The notes beneath the pieces are model-generated. The model did no database searches and was not told the DNA's origin. It was given only the letters and a program-made list of their open reading frames with translations. Below are positions 15,111 to 23,164 of a stretch of DNA of 34,518 bases, in pieces. Origin of the DNA: DMER64 sp964554535 (lineage in GTDB: Bacteria; Bacteroidota; Bacteroidia; Bacteroidales; UBA932); assembly GCA_964554535.1 (NCBI GenBank), contig CAZKPB010000022.1, forward strand, positions 1-34,518, read 5' to 3'. The position numbers and the translations under genes are program-made. Each line of letters opens with the position of its first letter. The stretch's first letter is position 1.

Positions 15111-16088
15111 ATGCGTCAATTGTCCATACGTTTGTGTCTGTGGCTGTGCCTGTTGCCCGGCTTGACCTCGTGCGGGAACCGCAAGACTGCGGCCCCGGAG
15201 CCGTCCTACAGCATAGCCTCCCTCAAGGGCCCTTCGTCTATGGGAATGATTCAGTTGATAGACAGTCTGGAGCGCTGCAAGGCCGCAAAAAGCGACGTAC
15301 CCCGGGTCACCCTCTGCACCGAGCCCCTCCAGGTACGCAAACTGATGCTGGAAGGCGCTGCCCAAATGGCCGTTCTCCCCGTCAATATGGCCGCCATGAT
15401 GTACAACAAGGGACTGGATTACGTTATGGTAGCCGTTCCTGTGGGCGGGTCACTGTACCTTGCCGGAACCGACACCACCCTGCGCCGTTGGGATAATTTC
15501 CGAGGCAAGCGCATCTACGTAATGGCCAAGGGAATGACCCCCGACGCCCTGTTGCGCTACCTGTTACGTGAACACGGCCTGGACCCCGACCGCGACCTCA
15601 CGCTGGACTACAGCTTCCCCACCCACCTGGACCTGGCCCACGCCCTGGTGGCCTCGCGCGTGAGCGCCGGCATTATCAGTGAGCCCTACGTAAGCCTTAT
15701 TATGGACAAAAATCCCGCCACCGGCATCCTTATGGACCTGGACCGCGAGTGGTCCAGCATACAGGAAATACCCATTGCCGAGACGGCCCTGCTGGTCAAA
15801 AAGGACTGGTTGCAGACTCACCGCCGGCAGGTGGACGAGCTGCTGGACGCCTACGCATACTCCACGCTCTGGGTCAACGCCCACCCCGACAGTGCCGCCA
15901 CCCTGATTGCCAAATACGGCATTGTGCCCACTAAAGAAGTGGCCCTGAGCGCCATCCCGCGCTCCAACCTGAATTTCAGGCGGGTGGCCGGATACAAGAC
16001 GCAAATAGAAGCGTATCTTCGCCTATTGTATGACCTGTCCCCACAGCTTGTGGGAGAGAAAATGCCCGATGAAGCCTTTTATCAATAA
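15111..16088 (+). CDS. ABC importer substrate-binding lipoprotein (NMT1/ThiY-SsuA fold)
   Basis: A 325-aa lipoprotein with signal peptide and lipobox GLTSC (lipidated C21). The mature part is a type II periplasmic binding protein of the NitT/TauT/ThiY class, whose members bind sulfonates, nitrate or thiamine precursors. Typical segments are GAAQMAVLPVNMAAMMYNKG, WDNFRGKRIYVMAKG and SAGIISEPYVSLIM. The start at 15111 was chosen because it places the signal peptide at the N terminus and follows a -7 box. It overlaps the permease gene by 20 bp. Ligand specificity cannot be read from the sequence. Confidence 0.85.
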   Translation: MRQLSIRLCLWLCLLPGLTSCGNRKTAAPEPSYSIASLKGPSSMGMIQLIDSLERCKAAKSDVPRVTLCTEPLQVRKLMLEGAAQMAVLPVNMAAMMYNKGLDYVMVAVPVGGSLYLAGTDTTLRRWDNFRGKRIYVMAKGMTPDALLRYLLREHGLDPDRDLTLDYSFPTHLDLAHALVASRVSAGIISEPYVSLIMDKNPATGILMDLDREWSSIQEIPIAETALLVKKDWLQTHRRQVDELLDAYAYSTLWVNAHPDSAATLIAKYGIVPTKEVALSAIPRSNLNFRRVAGYKTQIEAYLRLLYDLSPQLVGEKMPDEAFYQ

Positions 16089-16830
16089 ACAGACCGCCTG
16101 GGGTGCCGCTTCGGTGGTGCTGATGCTGGTGCTATGGAAAGGGGTTTCCGTGCATTACGCCTCGGAATTCATTCTGCCCAGCCCTGAAAAGACTCTCAAA
16201 ACGGCCCTGGCTCTTTTTGCCGACGGCAACTTCCTGCAGGTGGCCGGAGCTACCGTACTCCGTGGTCTGATAGGCTTTATGGTGGCCATTGTCCTGGGCA
16301 TTGGATTGGGCATCCCCGCCGGGATGTTTTCCGGATTCCGCAGTTTTATCACGCCCGTACTGGTACTCATCCGCTCGGTACCCGTTGTGGCCTTCATCCT
16401 GCTGGCGCTGATCTGGTTTTCCTCGGACACCGTGCCCGTTTTCATTGGCTTGCTCACTATGTTTCCGCTGGTGTGCACCAACGTGATGGAAGGCATACGT
16501 CAGGTGGACCGGAATCTGGTACAGATGGCCCGCTTTTACCGCGTAAGTACCCGGCGCATCATCTGGGAAGTCTACCTGCCCGCCATCACCCCCTTCCTTT
16601 TCAGCGGTTTCTCAAACGCCATTGGCATCGGCTGGAGGGCCATCATTGTGGGAGAAGTGCTCAGCCAGCCGCAATACGGCATTGGCACCGTGATGCAGAC
16701 GGCCCAGACCTATTTCAATATAGACGTGCTCATAGCCTGGACCCTGTTGACCGTATTCATCAGCTACCTTTTTGAACGCCTTGTCAGGGGCTTTGAGCAC
16801 CTGGCTGTTAGATGGAGGGACGCCGTATGA
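16069..16830 (+). CDS. ABC importer permease (NitT/TauT type)
   Basis: A 253-aa inner membrane protein with about six helices. The EAA loop for ATPase contact is visible around ARFYRVSTRRIIWEVYLPA, ending ITPFLFSGFSNAIGIGWRA. The preceding FILLALIWFS helix is typical of SsuC/TauC-like permeases. I take the ATG at 16069 (MKPFINKQTAWG), inside the end of the binding-protein gene; an upstream in-frame ATG at 16030 would add 13 residues unlike this family. It ends in an ATGA overlap with the ATPase gene. It forms the membrane channel of the importer. Confidence 0.88.
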   Translation: MKPFINKQTAWGAASVVLMLVLWKGVSVHYASEFILPSPEKTLKTALALFADGNFLQVAGATVLRGLIGFMVAIVLGIGLGIPAGMFSGFRSFITPVLVLIRSVPVVAFILLALIWFSSDTVPVFIGLLTMFPLVCTNVMEGIRQVDRNLVQMARFYRVSTRRIIWEVYLPAITPFLFSGFSNAIGIGWRAIIVGEVLSQPQYGIGTVMQTAQTYFNIDVLIAWTLLTVFISYLFERLVRGFEHLAVRWRDAV

Positions 16831-17417
16831 GTCTGAAAATAGAACACTTGTACAAAAGTTTCGGCAGCCTGCAGCTGTTCAGGGACTTTTCCGTCACTTT
16901 TGAAGAAGGCCGGATTACCTGCATTCTGGGACCCTCGGGCTGCGGAAAAACCACCCTTCTCAATATCATTGGCGGTCTGGAAACACCCGACAGCGGCACA
17001 CTCAGCGGATTTGAAGGCCTCACCTTCTCTTATACTTTTCAGGAGCCCAGACTGTTGCCCTGGAAAACCGTCCGCGGCAACATAGAATTCGTGCTGGACC
17101 GAAGCCTGCCTCCGGCCCAAAGACGCACCCTGGCCAACGAGTTGATGCAACGCGTGGAACTGGCCGCGTTTGCCGACTACTACCCCTCTCAACTGAGCGG
17201 CGGTATGCGGCAGCGGGTATCCATAGCCCGTTCGTTTGCGGTACCCTCGCAGGTGATATTGATGGACGAGCCTCTCTCGGGACTGGACGGAGCCCTTAAG
17301 CGGACCCTGCTTGACTGGTTCAGGCAAATCTGGGAGACGGACCGCCGCACGGTCATCTACGTCACGCACGCGCCGGAGGAGGCCGCCCTTATAGGGGACC
17401 GCTCCATCACGCTGTAA
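16827..17417 (+). CDS. ABC importer ATP-binding protein, short form
   Basis: A 196-aa ABC ATPase of the SsuB/TauB group that powers the permease. All motifs are present in order: Walker A GPSGCGKTT (about residues 36-44), Q-loop FQEPRLLPW, signature LSGGMRQR, Walker B VILMDEPLSGLD and the switch histidine in YVTHAPEEA. It ends right after the H-loop region, about 40-60 residues shorter than usual, with no C-terminal extension. The ATGA overlap with the permease suggests coupled translation. Its stop is 3 bp from the convergent protease gene. Confidence 0.88.
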   Translation: MSLKIEHLYKSFGSLQLFRDFSVTFEEGRITCILGPSGCGKTTLLNIIGGLETPDSGTLSGFEGLTFSYTFQEPRLLPWKTVRGNIEFVLDRSLPPAQRRTLANELMQRVELAAFADYYPSQLSGGMRQRVSIARSFAVPSQVILMDEPLSGLDGALKRTLLDWFRQIWETDRRTVIYVTHAPEEAALIGDRSITL

Positions 17418-17420
17418 AAA

Positions 17421-19019
17421 TTAGTTGGAAAATTCTTCCACCGCCCGCCGGAAAGCCGGTTCAACGGGATTGATTACGCGGTAATAGCCCGTGGTGTCAA
17501 ACAATCTGCGGGCAATCAACGCCTTCATTTGCAAACGGATAATATTTCCCGAGGCGGTCAGTTCTTCCGGTTTGGGCACCAGTTTCTTCTCTGACAGATA
17601 CGCCAGCAGCGCGTCAAAAGGCACCGCGCTCACAGGCACTGCCGCGTCAAACGCTTCAAAGGTGGCGTATTTGGCTGCCAGTTCTTCCCGGTGCACATCC
17701 AGGTAATTGTTCATAAACTCTGTCAACAGGCCGCGCTGCAATATTTGAGAATAGAAGTCGGAATAAAACGTGGTATCGGCCGGTACAAAGACGTCGGGCA
17801 AAATACCTCCGCCCCCGTAAACCGTGCGTCCTTTCACCAGCGTCTTGAACACCAATGAATCCGGCACGTGTACGCTGTCTGCGTTAAAGTATTCGCCCCG
17901 GGCGTAACGGTCCAGAAACTGCTGATAATACGCCTGTCTGTCCCCCATCTTGTACGATGTCTGGATGACCCGCCCCGAGGGCGTATGGTACCGTGCCACC
18001 GTCAGGCGCATCTCGGACCCGTCATCAAATTTGAAGCCCTGCTGCACCAGCCCTTTACCAAAGGAACGCCGGCCAATGATGGTTCCGCGGTCCCAGTCCT
18101 GAATGGCCCCCGCCACAATTTCACTTGCCGAGGCCGAAGACTCGTCCAGCAACACCACCAGGGGCGTCTGCTGGAAAAAGCCGTTGCCGCTGGCGCGTTC
18201 TTCCCTGCGGGGCATATGCGCCCCCTCGGTGTAGAGCAACAGGCTGCCTTTGGGCAGGAATTGTTCGGCCAGGAACAAGGCGGTACCCAGGTAGCCACCG
18301 CCGTTGCCCTGCAAGTCCAGAATAATGCCCCGGGGCATATCCTTGAGGGTGCCAAAGGCCTGTATGAATTCGCTCATGGTGGTCTGGGCAAAACGGCTGA
18401 TCTTTATATAGACAAGACCCGGTTTTACTTCATAGAACGCATCAATGCTGGTAATGGGAATACGGTCGCGGGTGACTTCAAAAGAAAGCGGTTGCGCGAC
18501 ACCCCTGCGTACCACCCGTAACGCCACCTTGGTGCCTTTGGGGCCGCGCAGATAGCCGTAAACCCCGGTATTGGAAAGCTCGGGACCGCTAATGGATTCA
18601 CCGTCCACCGCCACAATGCGGTCCTCGGCCCGGATGCCCACACTCTCGGAGGGGCCGCCGGCCACAGGGGTCACCACCACCAGCGAGTCGCGCAGGATGG
18701 CAAACTCAATCCCGATGCCCTCAAAATTTCCTTCCAGCGGCTGGTTCATCTCTTCCGCTTCAGAGGCGGTAATATAGGCCGAGTGCGGGTCCAGCTGCTC
18801 GGTAATTGTAGACAACAGCCCGTCTATCATTGCGGACGTATTGAGCGTATCCAGATAAAACTCCCGGATATAATACAAAGCCTGCCCCAGGCGGTTAACC
18901 TGTTGCATAAATTCTTTTTCCGTTTCTGTGGTTTGACCTTTCAACGGGTTGACGGACGGAGCCGCAACCATACTGCCCGCCAGCAACGCAAGCAGCCACA
19001 CTGTTTTCTTTATTCGCAT
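17421..19019 (-). CDS. C-terminal processing protease (S41, CtpA/Prc type)
   Basis: A 532-aa exported serine protease with a signal peptide of about 20-28 residues. A PDZ domain lies at about 95-175 (NFEGIGIEF...GPSESVGIRAEDRIVAVDG), followed by the S41 peptidase domain. The Ser-Lys dyad is S297 (DESSASASEI) and K322 (RSFGKGLVQ), with Q326 four residues on, matching CtpB/Prc spacing. It trims or degrades periplasmic proteins from their C termini. The C-terminal 150 residues form the usual helical extension. Its start overlaps the RNase Z end by 10 bp, making it the last gene of the S1 operon. Confidence 0.92.
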   Translation of the reverse strand: MRIKKTVWLLALLAGSMVAAPSVNPLKGQTTETEKEFMQQVNRLGQALYYIREFYLDTLNTSAMIDGLLSTITEQLDPHSAYITASEAEEMNQPLEGNFEGIGIEFAILRDSLVVVTPVAGGPSESVGIRAEDRIVAVDGESISGPELSNTGVYGYLRGPKGTKVALRVVRRGVAQPLSFEVTRDRIPITSIDAFYEVKPGLVYIKISRFAQTTMSEFIQAFGTLKDMPRGIILDLQGNGGGYLGTALFLAEQFLPKGSLLLYTEGAHMPRREERASGNGFFQQTPLVVLLDESSASASEIVAGAIQDWDRGTIIGRRSFGKGLVQQGFKFDDGSEMRLTVARYHTPSGRVIQTSYKMGDRQAYYQQFLDRYARGEYFNADSVHVPDSLVFKTLVKGRTVYGGGGILPDVFVPADTTFYSDFYSQILQRGLLTEFMNNYLDVHREELAAKYATFEAFDAAVPVSAVPFDALLAYLSEKKLVPKPEELTASGNIIRLQMKALIARRLFDTTGYYRVINPVEPAFRRAVEEFSN

Positions 19020-19813
19020 AATGTACGGGGTACTTCAAATTCTGTGCCCTCAAGACTCAGGGATGTCCGAGGGAAGACAGCTTGCGCCTGGGACAGAAAT
19101 TCCCAAACGTCATTATATTTCTGGGAAAAATGCCCCAGCAGCAATTGTTTGACCTGCGCTTCGCGTGCCAGGCAAGCGGCCTGTACCGGGGTACTGTGCA
19201 GGTATTTCTGTGCCTTTTCGGTGTCACATTCCAGAAAAGTGGAATCGTGGAAAAGCAGGTCAACTCCCTGCACCCAGCGGGCCAGGTCGGGGAAGGGGGC
19301 CGTATCGGTGCAATAGGCCACGCGGCGTGGCAGACTTTTGCGCACCTTGCGTTCCTCAAACAAATACCCATAGGTGGGTACCGTATGGTGTAGCGGCAGA
19401 GCGGTAACGGAAAACTCGGACGTGTCAAGCACGGGCTCGGGAACCTCCGCCTGCAAGGGATGGAATATCACTTCATACGATTGTTCTCCGCGACAATGGT
19501 AACGGGTATAGTATTGCAACAGGTCGGAGCAGGCTGCCGGTGCGGTAATATGGAGCGGCTTGTGGCGCTCCAGCAGGTTCATGGTGGACAGCAGGCCGAA
19601 GATGCCAAAACAGTGGTCTCCGTGCAGGTGCGTGAGAAAAAGGTAGTCAACGGCACCCAATGAAAAACCCAGCTGCCGGAGTCGGAATTGCGTCCCCTCG
19701 CCACAATCCAATAAACATAACCGCCCGCGTACATTGAGTACGTGGGCGGTGAAATAAGTATCTTTGGAAGGAACGGCCGAGGCCGAACCCAGATTACTCA
19801 GCTTCAGTGGCAT
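19010..19813 (-). CDS. rnz: Ribonuclease Z
   Basis: A 267-aa metallo-beta-lactamase-fold endonuclease that removes 3' trailers from tRNA precursors. The zinc motif THLHGDH has H62, H64, D66 and H67. A second histidine site follows at ALPLHHTVPTYGY, then CTDTAP and FHDSTF with the metal aspartates, and LLGHFSQKY near the end. The N terminus LGSASAVPSKDT is the RNase Z substrate loop. It is slightly shorter than the 300-aa norm because of a compact flexible arm. It overlaps S1 by 20 bp and the protease gene by 10 bp. Confidence 0.92.
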   Translation of the reverse strand: MPLKLSNLGSASAVPSKDTYFTAHVLNVRGRLCLLDCGEGTQFRLRQLGFSLGAVDYLFLTHLHGDHCFGIFGLLSTMNLLERHKPLHITAPAACSDLLQYYTRYHCRGEQSYEVIFHPLQAEVPEPVLDTSEFSVTALPLHHTVPTYGYLFEERKVRKSLPRRVAYCTDTAPFPDLARWVQGVDLLFHDSTFLECDTEKAQKYLHSTPVQAACLAREAQVKQLLLGHFSQKYNDVWEFLSQAQAVFPRTSLSLEGTEFEVPRTLCE

Positions 19814-21722
19814 TGTTTTCCATTTCTGATTTCAATGCGGCTAATTCGGAGATATCACCCAAAGTCGTTTTTTCCAGATTGGCTTTCAATTTTTTAACCG
19901 CTTTCTGCATGGATTCGGCTTCCGTCTCGGGTTTTTCCTTGACCGGAGCGGCTTCTTTCTTCACTTCAGCTTCCCAAATGCGTGCATGGCTTAAAGTGAT
20001 GCGTTTGGTGGTCTTGTTGAATTCCAAAACCTTGAAAGGCAATTTTTCTTCCAAAGCTACGGCGGTGCCGTCTTCCTTGGCAAGATTCTTCTGGCTTACA
20101 AAGCATTCAATGCCGTAAGGCAGGCTAACGGTAGCGCCCTTGTCCACAAAAGCAATCACGGTACCTTCGTGTACGGAACCCGGGGTAAATACGGTTTCGA
20201 ACACCTCCCAGGGATTTTCTTCCAGCTGTTTGTGTCCCAGACGCAGACGACGGTTTTCCTGATCCACTTCCAGTACCACTACTTCCAGGTTTTCACCGAT
20301 TGAGGTGAATTCTGCAGGATGTTTCACTTTCTTGGCCCAGGAGAGGTCGCTGATGTGTACCAGACCTTCCACACCTTCTTCCAGTTCTACAAAGATGCCG
20401 AAGTTGGTGAAGTTACGCACTACGGCGGTATGTTTGGAACCTACGGGGTATTTTTCTGCAATGGAGGTCCAGGGATCCGGTTTGAGTTGTTTGATACCCA
20501 AAGACATCTTGCGTTCTTCTTTGTCCATGGTCAATACAACGGCTTCCACTTCCTGTCCTACTTTCAGGAAATCCTGAGCGCTGCGCAGGTGAGAAGACCA
20601 GGAAATTTCGGTAACGTGGATAAGACCTTCCACACCGGGCTGTACTTCTACAAAAGCACCGTAGTCGGCAATAACCACTACGCGGCCTTTGACAATGGCA
20701 CCCACCTGGATTTCGTCGCTGAGAGCTTCCCAGGGATGAGGAGTAAGTTGTTTGAGACCCAAGGCAATACGTTTCTTGGTATCATCAAAGTCAAGAATAA
20801 CCACGTTGATCTTCTGGTCAAGTTCCACAATTTCTTTGGGATCATTGATGCGTCCCCAAGACAGGTCGGTGATGTGAATCAAACCGTCTACGCCGCCCAG
20901 GTCAACAAAGACACCGTAAGAAGTGATGTTCTTGACGGTACCTTCCAGGATCTGGCCTTTTTCCAATTTGCCGATGATGTCGGCTTTCTGGGCTTCCAAT
21001 TCGGCTTCAATAAGAGCCTTGTGAGATACGACCACGTTGCGGAATTCGTGGTTGATCTTGACAATCTTGAATTCCATGGTTTTGTTGACAAATACATCGT
21101 AGTCACGGATGGGTTTCACGTCAATCTGCGAACCGGGCAGGAAAGCCTCGATTCCAAATACGTCTACAATCATACCGCCTTTTGTACGGCATTTGATGTA
21201 ACCCTTAACAATTTCGTCCTTTTCACAAGCTTCGTTCACGCGATCCCAAGAGCGCATGGAACGTGCTTTTTTATGTGAAAGCAACAATTGTCCCTTTTTG
21301 TCTTCTGCGGTTTCTACATAGACTTCCACTTTTTCACCAACCGCAAGTTCCGGATTGTAGCGGAATTCGTTGATGGAGATGACACCTTCACTCTTGTAGC
21401 CGATGTTGACAATAACTTCACGTTTATTCATGGCTACGACGGTACCTTCCACCACGTCGTTTTCAATAATCTTGTTCAGCGTCTGAACGTATTGGTCTTC
21501 AATGACACTCTTGTCGGTGTCATAAACCGCATCTTTTTCAAAAGCATCCCAGTCAAATTTGTCAACAGGGATTGATGCGTTGCTTTGTTTCACTTTGGGA
21601 AATGTTTCCACTTCGGGAGCTTCTTCGGCAAAAGATTCAACACTCTCTTTAACGTGAGTAATCACTTCTTCTTCCGGAGTCTGGAGCTGATCTTTGGGGG
21701 ACAATTCTTTTTCTTTAGTCAT
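19794..21722 (-). CDS. rpsA: 30S ribosomal protein S1
   Basis: A 642-aa ribosomal protein with six S1 (OB-fold) repeats between about residues 70 and 600. Typical repeat cores are GTVVAMNKREVIVNIGYKSEG, GTVKNITSYGVFVDLGGVDG, HTAVVRNFTNFGIFVELEEG and GTVIAFVDKGATVSLPYG. It has an acidic N-terminal extension and a charged C-terminal tail rich in K and E. S1 recruits mRNA to the 30S subunit. In Bacteroidota, where Shine-Dalgarno pairing is rarely used, it probably reads A-rich upstream regions. It heads an S1-rnz-protease operon with its promoter at 21789-21796. Confidence 0.95.
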   Translation of the reverse strand: MTKEKELSPKDQLQTPEEEVITHVKESVESFAEEAPEVETFPKVKQSNASIPVDKFDWDAFEKDAVYDTDKSVIEDQYVQTLNKIIENDVVEGTVVAMNKREVIVNIGYKSEGVISINEFRYNPELAVGEKVEVYVETAEDKKGQLLLSHKKARSMRSWDRVNEACEKDEIVKGYIKCRTKGGMIVDVFGIEAFLPGSQIDVKPIRDYDVFVNKTMEFKIVKINHEFRNVVVSHKALIEAELEAQKADIIGKLEKGQILEGTVKNITSYGVFVDLGGVDGLIHITDLSWGRINDPKEIVELDQKINVVILDFDDTKKRIALGLKQLTPHPWEALSDEIQVGAIVKGRVVVIADYGAFVEVQPGVEGLIHVTEISWSSHLRSAQDFLKVGQEVEAVVLTMDKEERKMSLGIKQLKPDPWTSIAEKYPVGSKHTAVVRNFTNFGIFVELEEGVEGLVHISDLSWAKKVKHPAEFTSIGENLEVVVLEVDQENRRLRLGHKQLEENPWEVFETVFTPGSVHEGTVIAFVDKGATVSLPYGIECFVSQKNLAKEDGTAVALEEKLPFKVLEFNKTTKRITLSHARIWEAEVKKEAAPVKEKPETEAESMQKAVKKLKANLEKTTLGDISELAALKSEMENNATEAE

Positions 21723-21788
21723 CTTAGTAAATTTTGTTAAGGTAAGATTGTGAGACTTTATTTATAAAATTCCCTTCTTTTGGGCGCG

Positions 21789-21796
21789 CAAAAATA
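21789..21796 (-). promoter_or_regulatory. -7 box for S1 operon
   Basis: TATTTTTG on the minus strand fits TAnnTTTG and gives a leader of about 60 nt before rpsA. It faces away from the POT-gene promoter at 21827-21834. Confidence 0.55.
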
Positions 21797-21826
21797 AACC
21801 TTATTTTTTTAATTATCAAATTAATG

Positions 21827-21834
21827 TAACTTTG
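21827..21834 (+). promoter_or_regulatory. -7 box for POT-pepP operon
   Basis: TAACTTTG ends 22 bp before the ATG at 21857, with an AT-rich upstream stretch. The predicted leader is about 17 nt. Confidence 0.55.
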
Positions 21835-21856
21835 TTATACGAATCTTATATATCCA

Positions 21857-23164
21857 ATGAACAAAACGACTTCCCCCTCCGCATCCGGTATTAAATCGTT
21901 TCCTAAAAATTACTGGACGGCTATCACTATGGAGTTTTTTGAACGTGGTGCCTACTACGGTGTACTCTCCATACTTTCTGTGTATATGGTACTTACCCAA
22001 AGCGAAGGCGGCCTTGGGTTCTCCCGTGAAGGCGCCAGCGCCATTCTGGGGGTCATCCAGCCGCTGCTCTATTTCCTGCCGCTGTTCAGCGGGGCCATAG
22101 CGGACAAGTTCGGCTACCGCAAAGTCCTTATGGCAGCCTTTATGCTATTGATAATAGGCTATTTCTTTGCCGGATACCTTCACTCCTACGGGATGGTCTT
22201 TGCCAGTCTCATTGTAATGGCCGTAGGGGCAGGATTTTTTAAACCGGTCATTTCCGGCACGGTGGCCCACTCCACCAATGAAGCCAACTCCACACTGGGA
22301 TTCGGCGTCTTTTACTGGGCCATCAACCTGGGGGCTTTTCTGTTTCCGCTGCTGCTGGTACCCGTACTCAAACAACAATCTTATTCCTATGTATTCTGGA
22401 TGGCATCGTGTGCAGCCCTGGTCTTGCTGCTCATCAACCTCTTCATCTACCGCGAGCCGGTAAAGGCCAAGAGTCAGGCCAAGTCGGCACGGGTGGTGCT
22501 CAAGGAGATGGCGCTGGTGTTGCGGGACTGGAAGTTTATCCTGATGATTCTGCTGTACTCGGGCTTCTGGATTATGTATTTCCAGATGTACGGCACGGTG
22601 CTGTGGTACGTAAACGACCATATGGATATGACTCCGGTGAACCAAACCGTCAATTCATTCCTGGGCCTGTTCTCGTCGCAGCCCACCCACTGGGCCTTTG
22701 ACGTGGAACACGTCACCGTAATCAATGCCGGGGTCATCATTCTGTTGCAACTGATAGTATCGCGCATTGTGGCGCGCGCCAAGGCCCTGCCCACCATCAT
22801 TACGGGGATTGGATTCGGGGCTGCCGGTATGGCCATTCTGTCCCTTTCGGACCAAGCCTGGGTCTTTATCATTGGCTGTGTGGTGTTCACCCTGGGAGAA
22901 ATGACAGCCCACCCCAAATTCAACTCGTTTGTGGGACTCATTGCCCCGCAGGATAAAAAGGCGCTGTATATGGGATATTCTTTTTTCTGCAGCGTCATAG
23001 GCAGTTTTGTGGGTAGCTTCATAGGCGCCCCGCTCTACAACAAATTCGTGGTGGCCCAAAACAACCCCTCCGCCCTGTGGATTCTCTTTGCCTGCATAGG
23101 TCTTACCAGTATGGTGGGCCTGATTCTTTACAATACGTTTATAATTAAAAAAACTGATAAATGA
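21857..23164 (+). CDS. POT-family proton-coupled oligopeptide transporter
   Basis: A 435-aa major-facilitator protein that imports di- and tripeptides with protons. The POT signature ExxER is at residues 26-30 (EFFERGAYYG) in the first helix. FGYRKVLM is the loop 2-3 motif, and GFFKPVISGTVA and FYWAINLGAF are the second family motif region. About 12 helices are predicted; it is shorter than the 14-helix bacterial POTs of 480-510 aa. Its ATGA overlap with the X-Pro aminopeptidase gene ties uptake to peptide breakdown. The general substrate class is firm, the exact peptides are not. Confidence 0.88.
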   Translation: MNKTTSPSASGIKSFPKNYWTAITMEFFERGAYYGVLSILSVYMVLTQSEGGLGFSREGASAILGVIQPLLYFLPLFSGAIADKFGYRKVLMAAFMLLIIGYFFAGYLHSYGMVFASLIVMAVGAGFFKPVISGTVAHSTNEANSTLGFGVFYWAINLGAFLFPLLLVPVLKQQSYSYVFWMASCAALVLLLINLFIYREPVKAKSQAKSARVVLKEMALVLRDWKFILMILLYSGFWIMYFQMYGTVLWYVNDHMDMTPVNQTVNSFLGLFSSQPTHWAFDVEHVTVINAGVIILLQLIVSRIVARAKALPTIITGIGFGAAGMAILSLSDQAWVFIIGCVVFTLGEMTAHPKFNSFVGLIAPQDKKALYMGYSFFCSVIGSFVGSFIGAPLYNKFVVAQNNPSALWILFACIGLTSMVGLILYNTFIIKKTDK

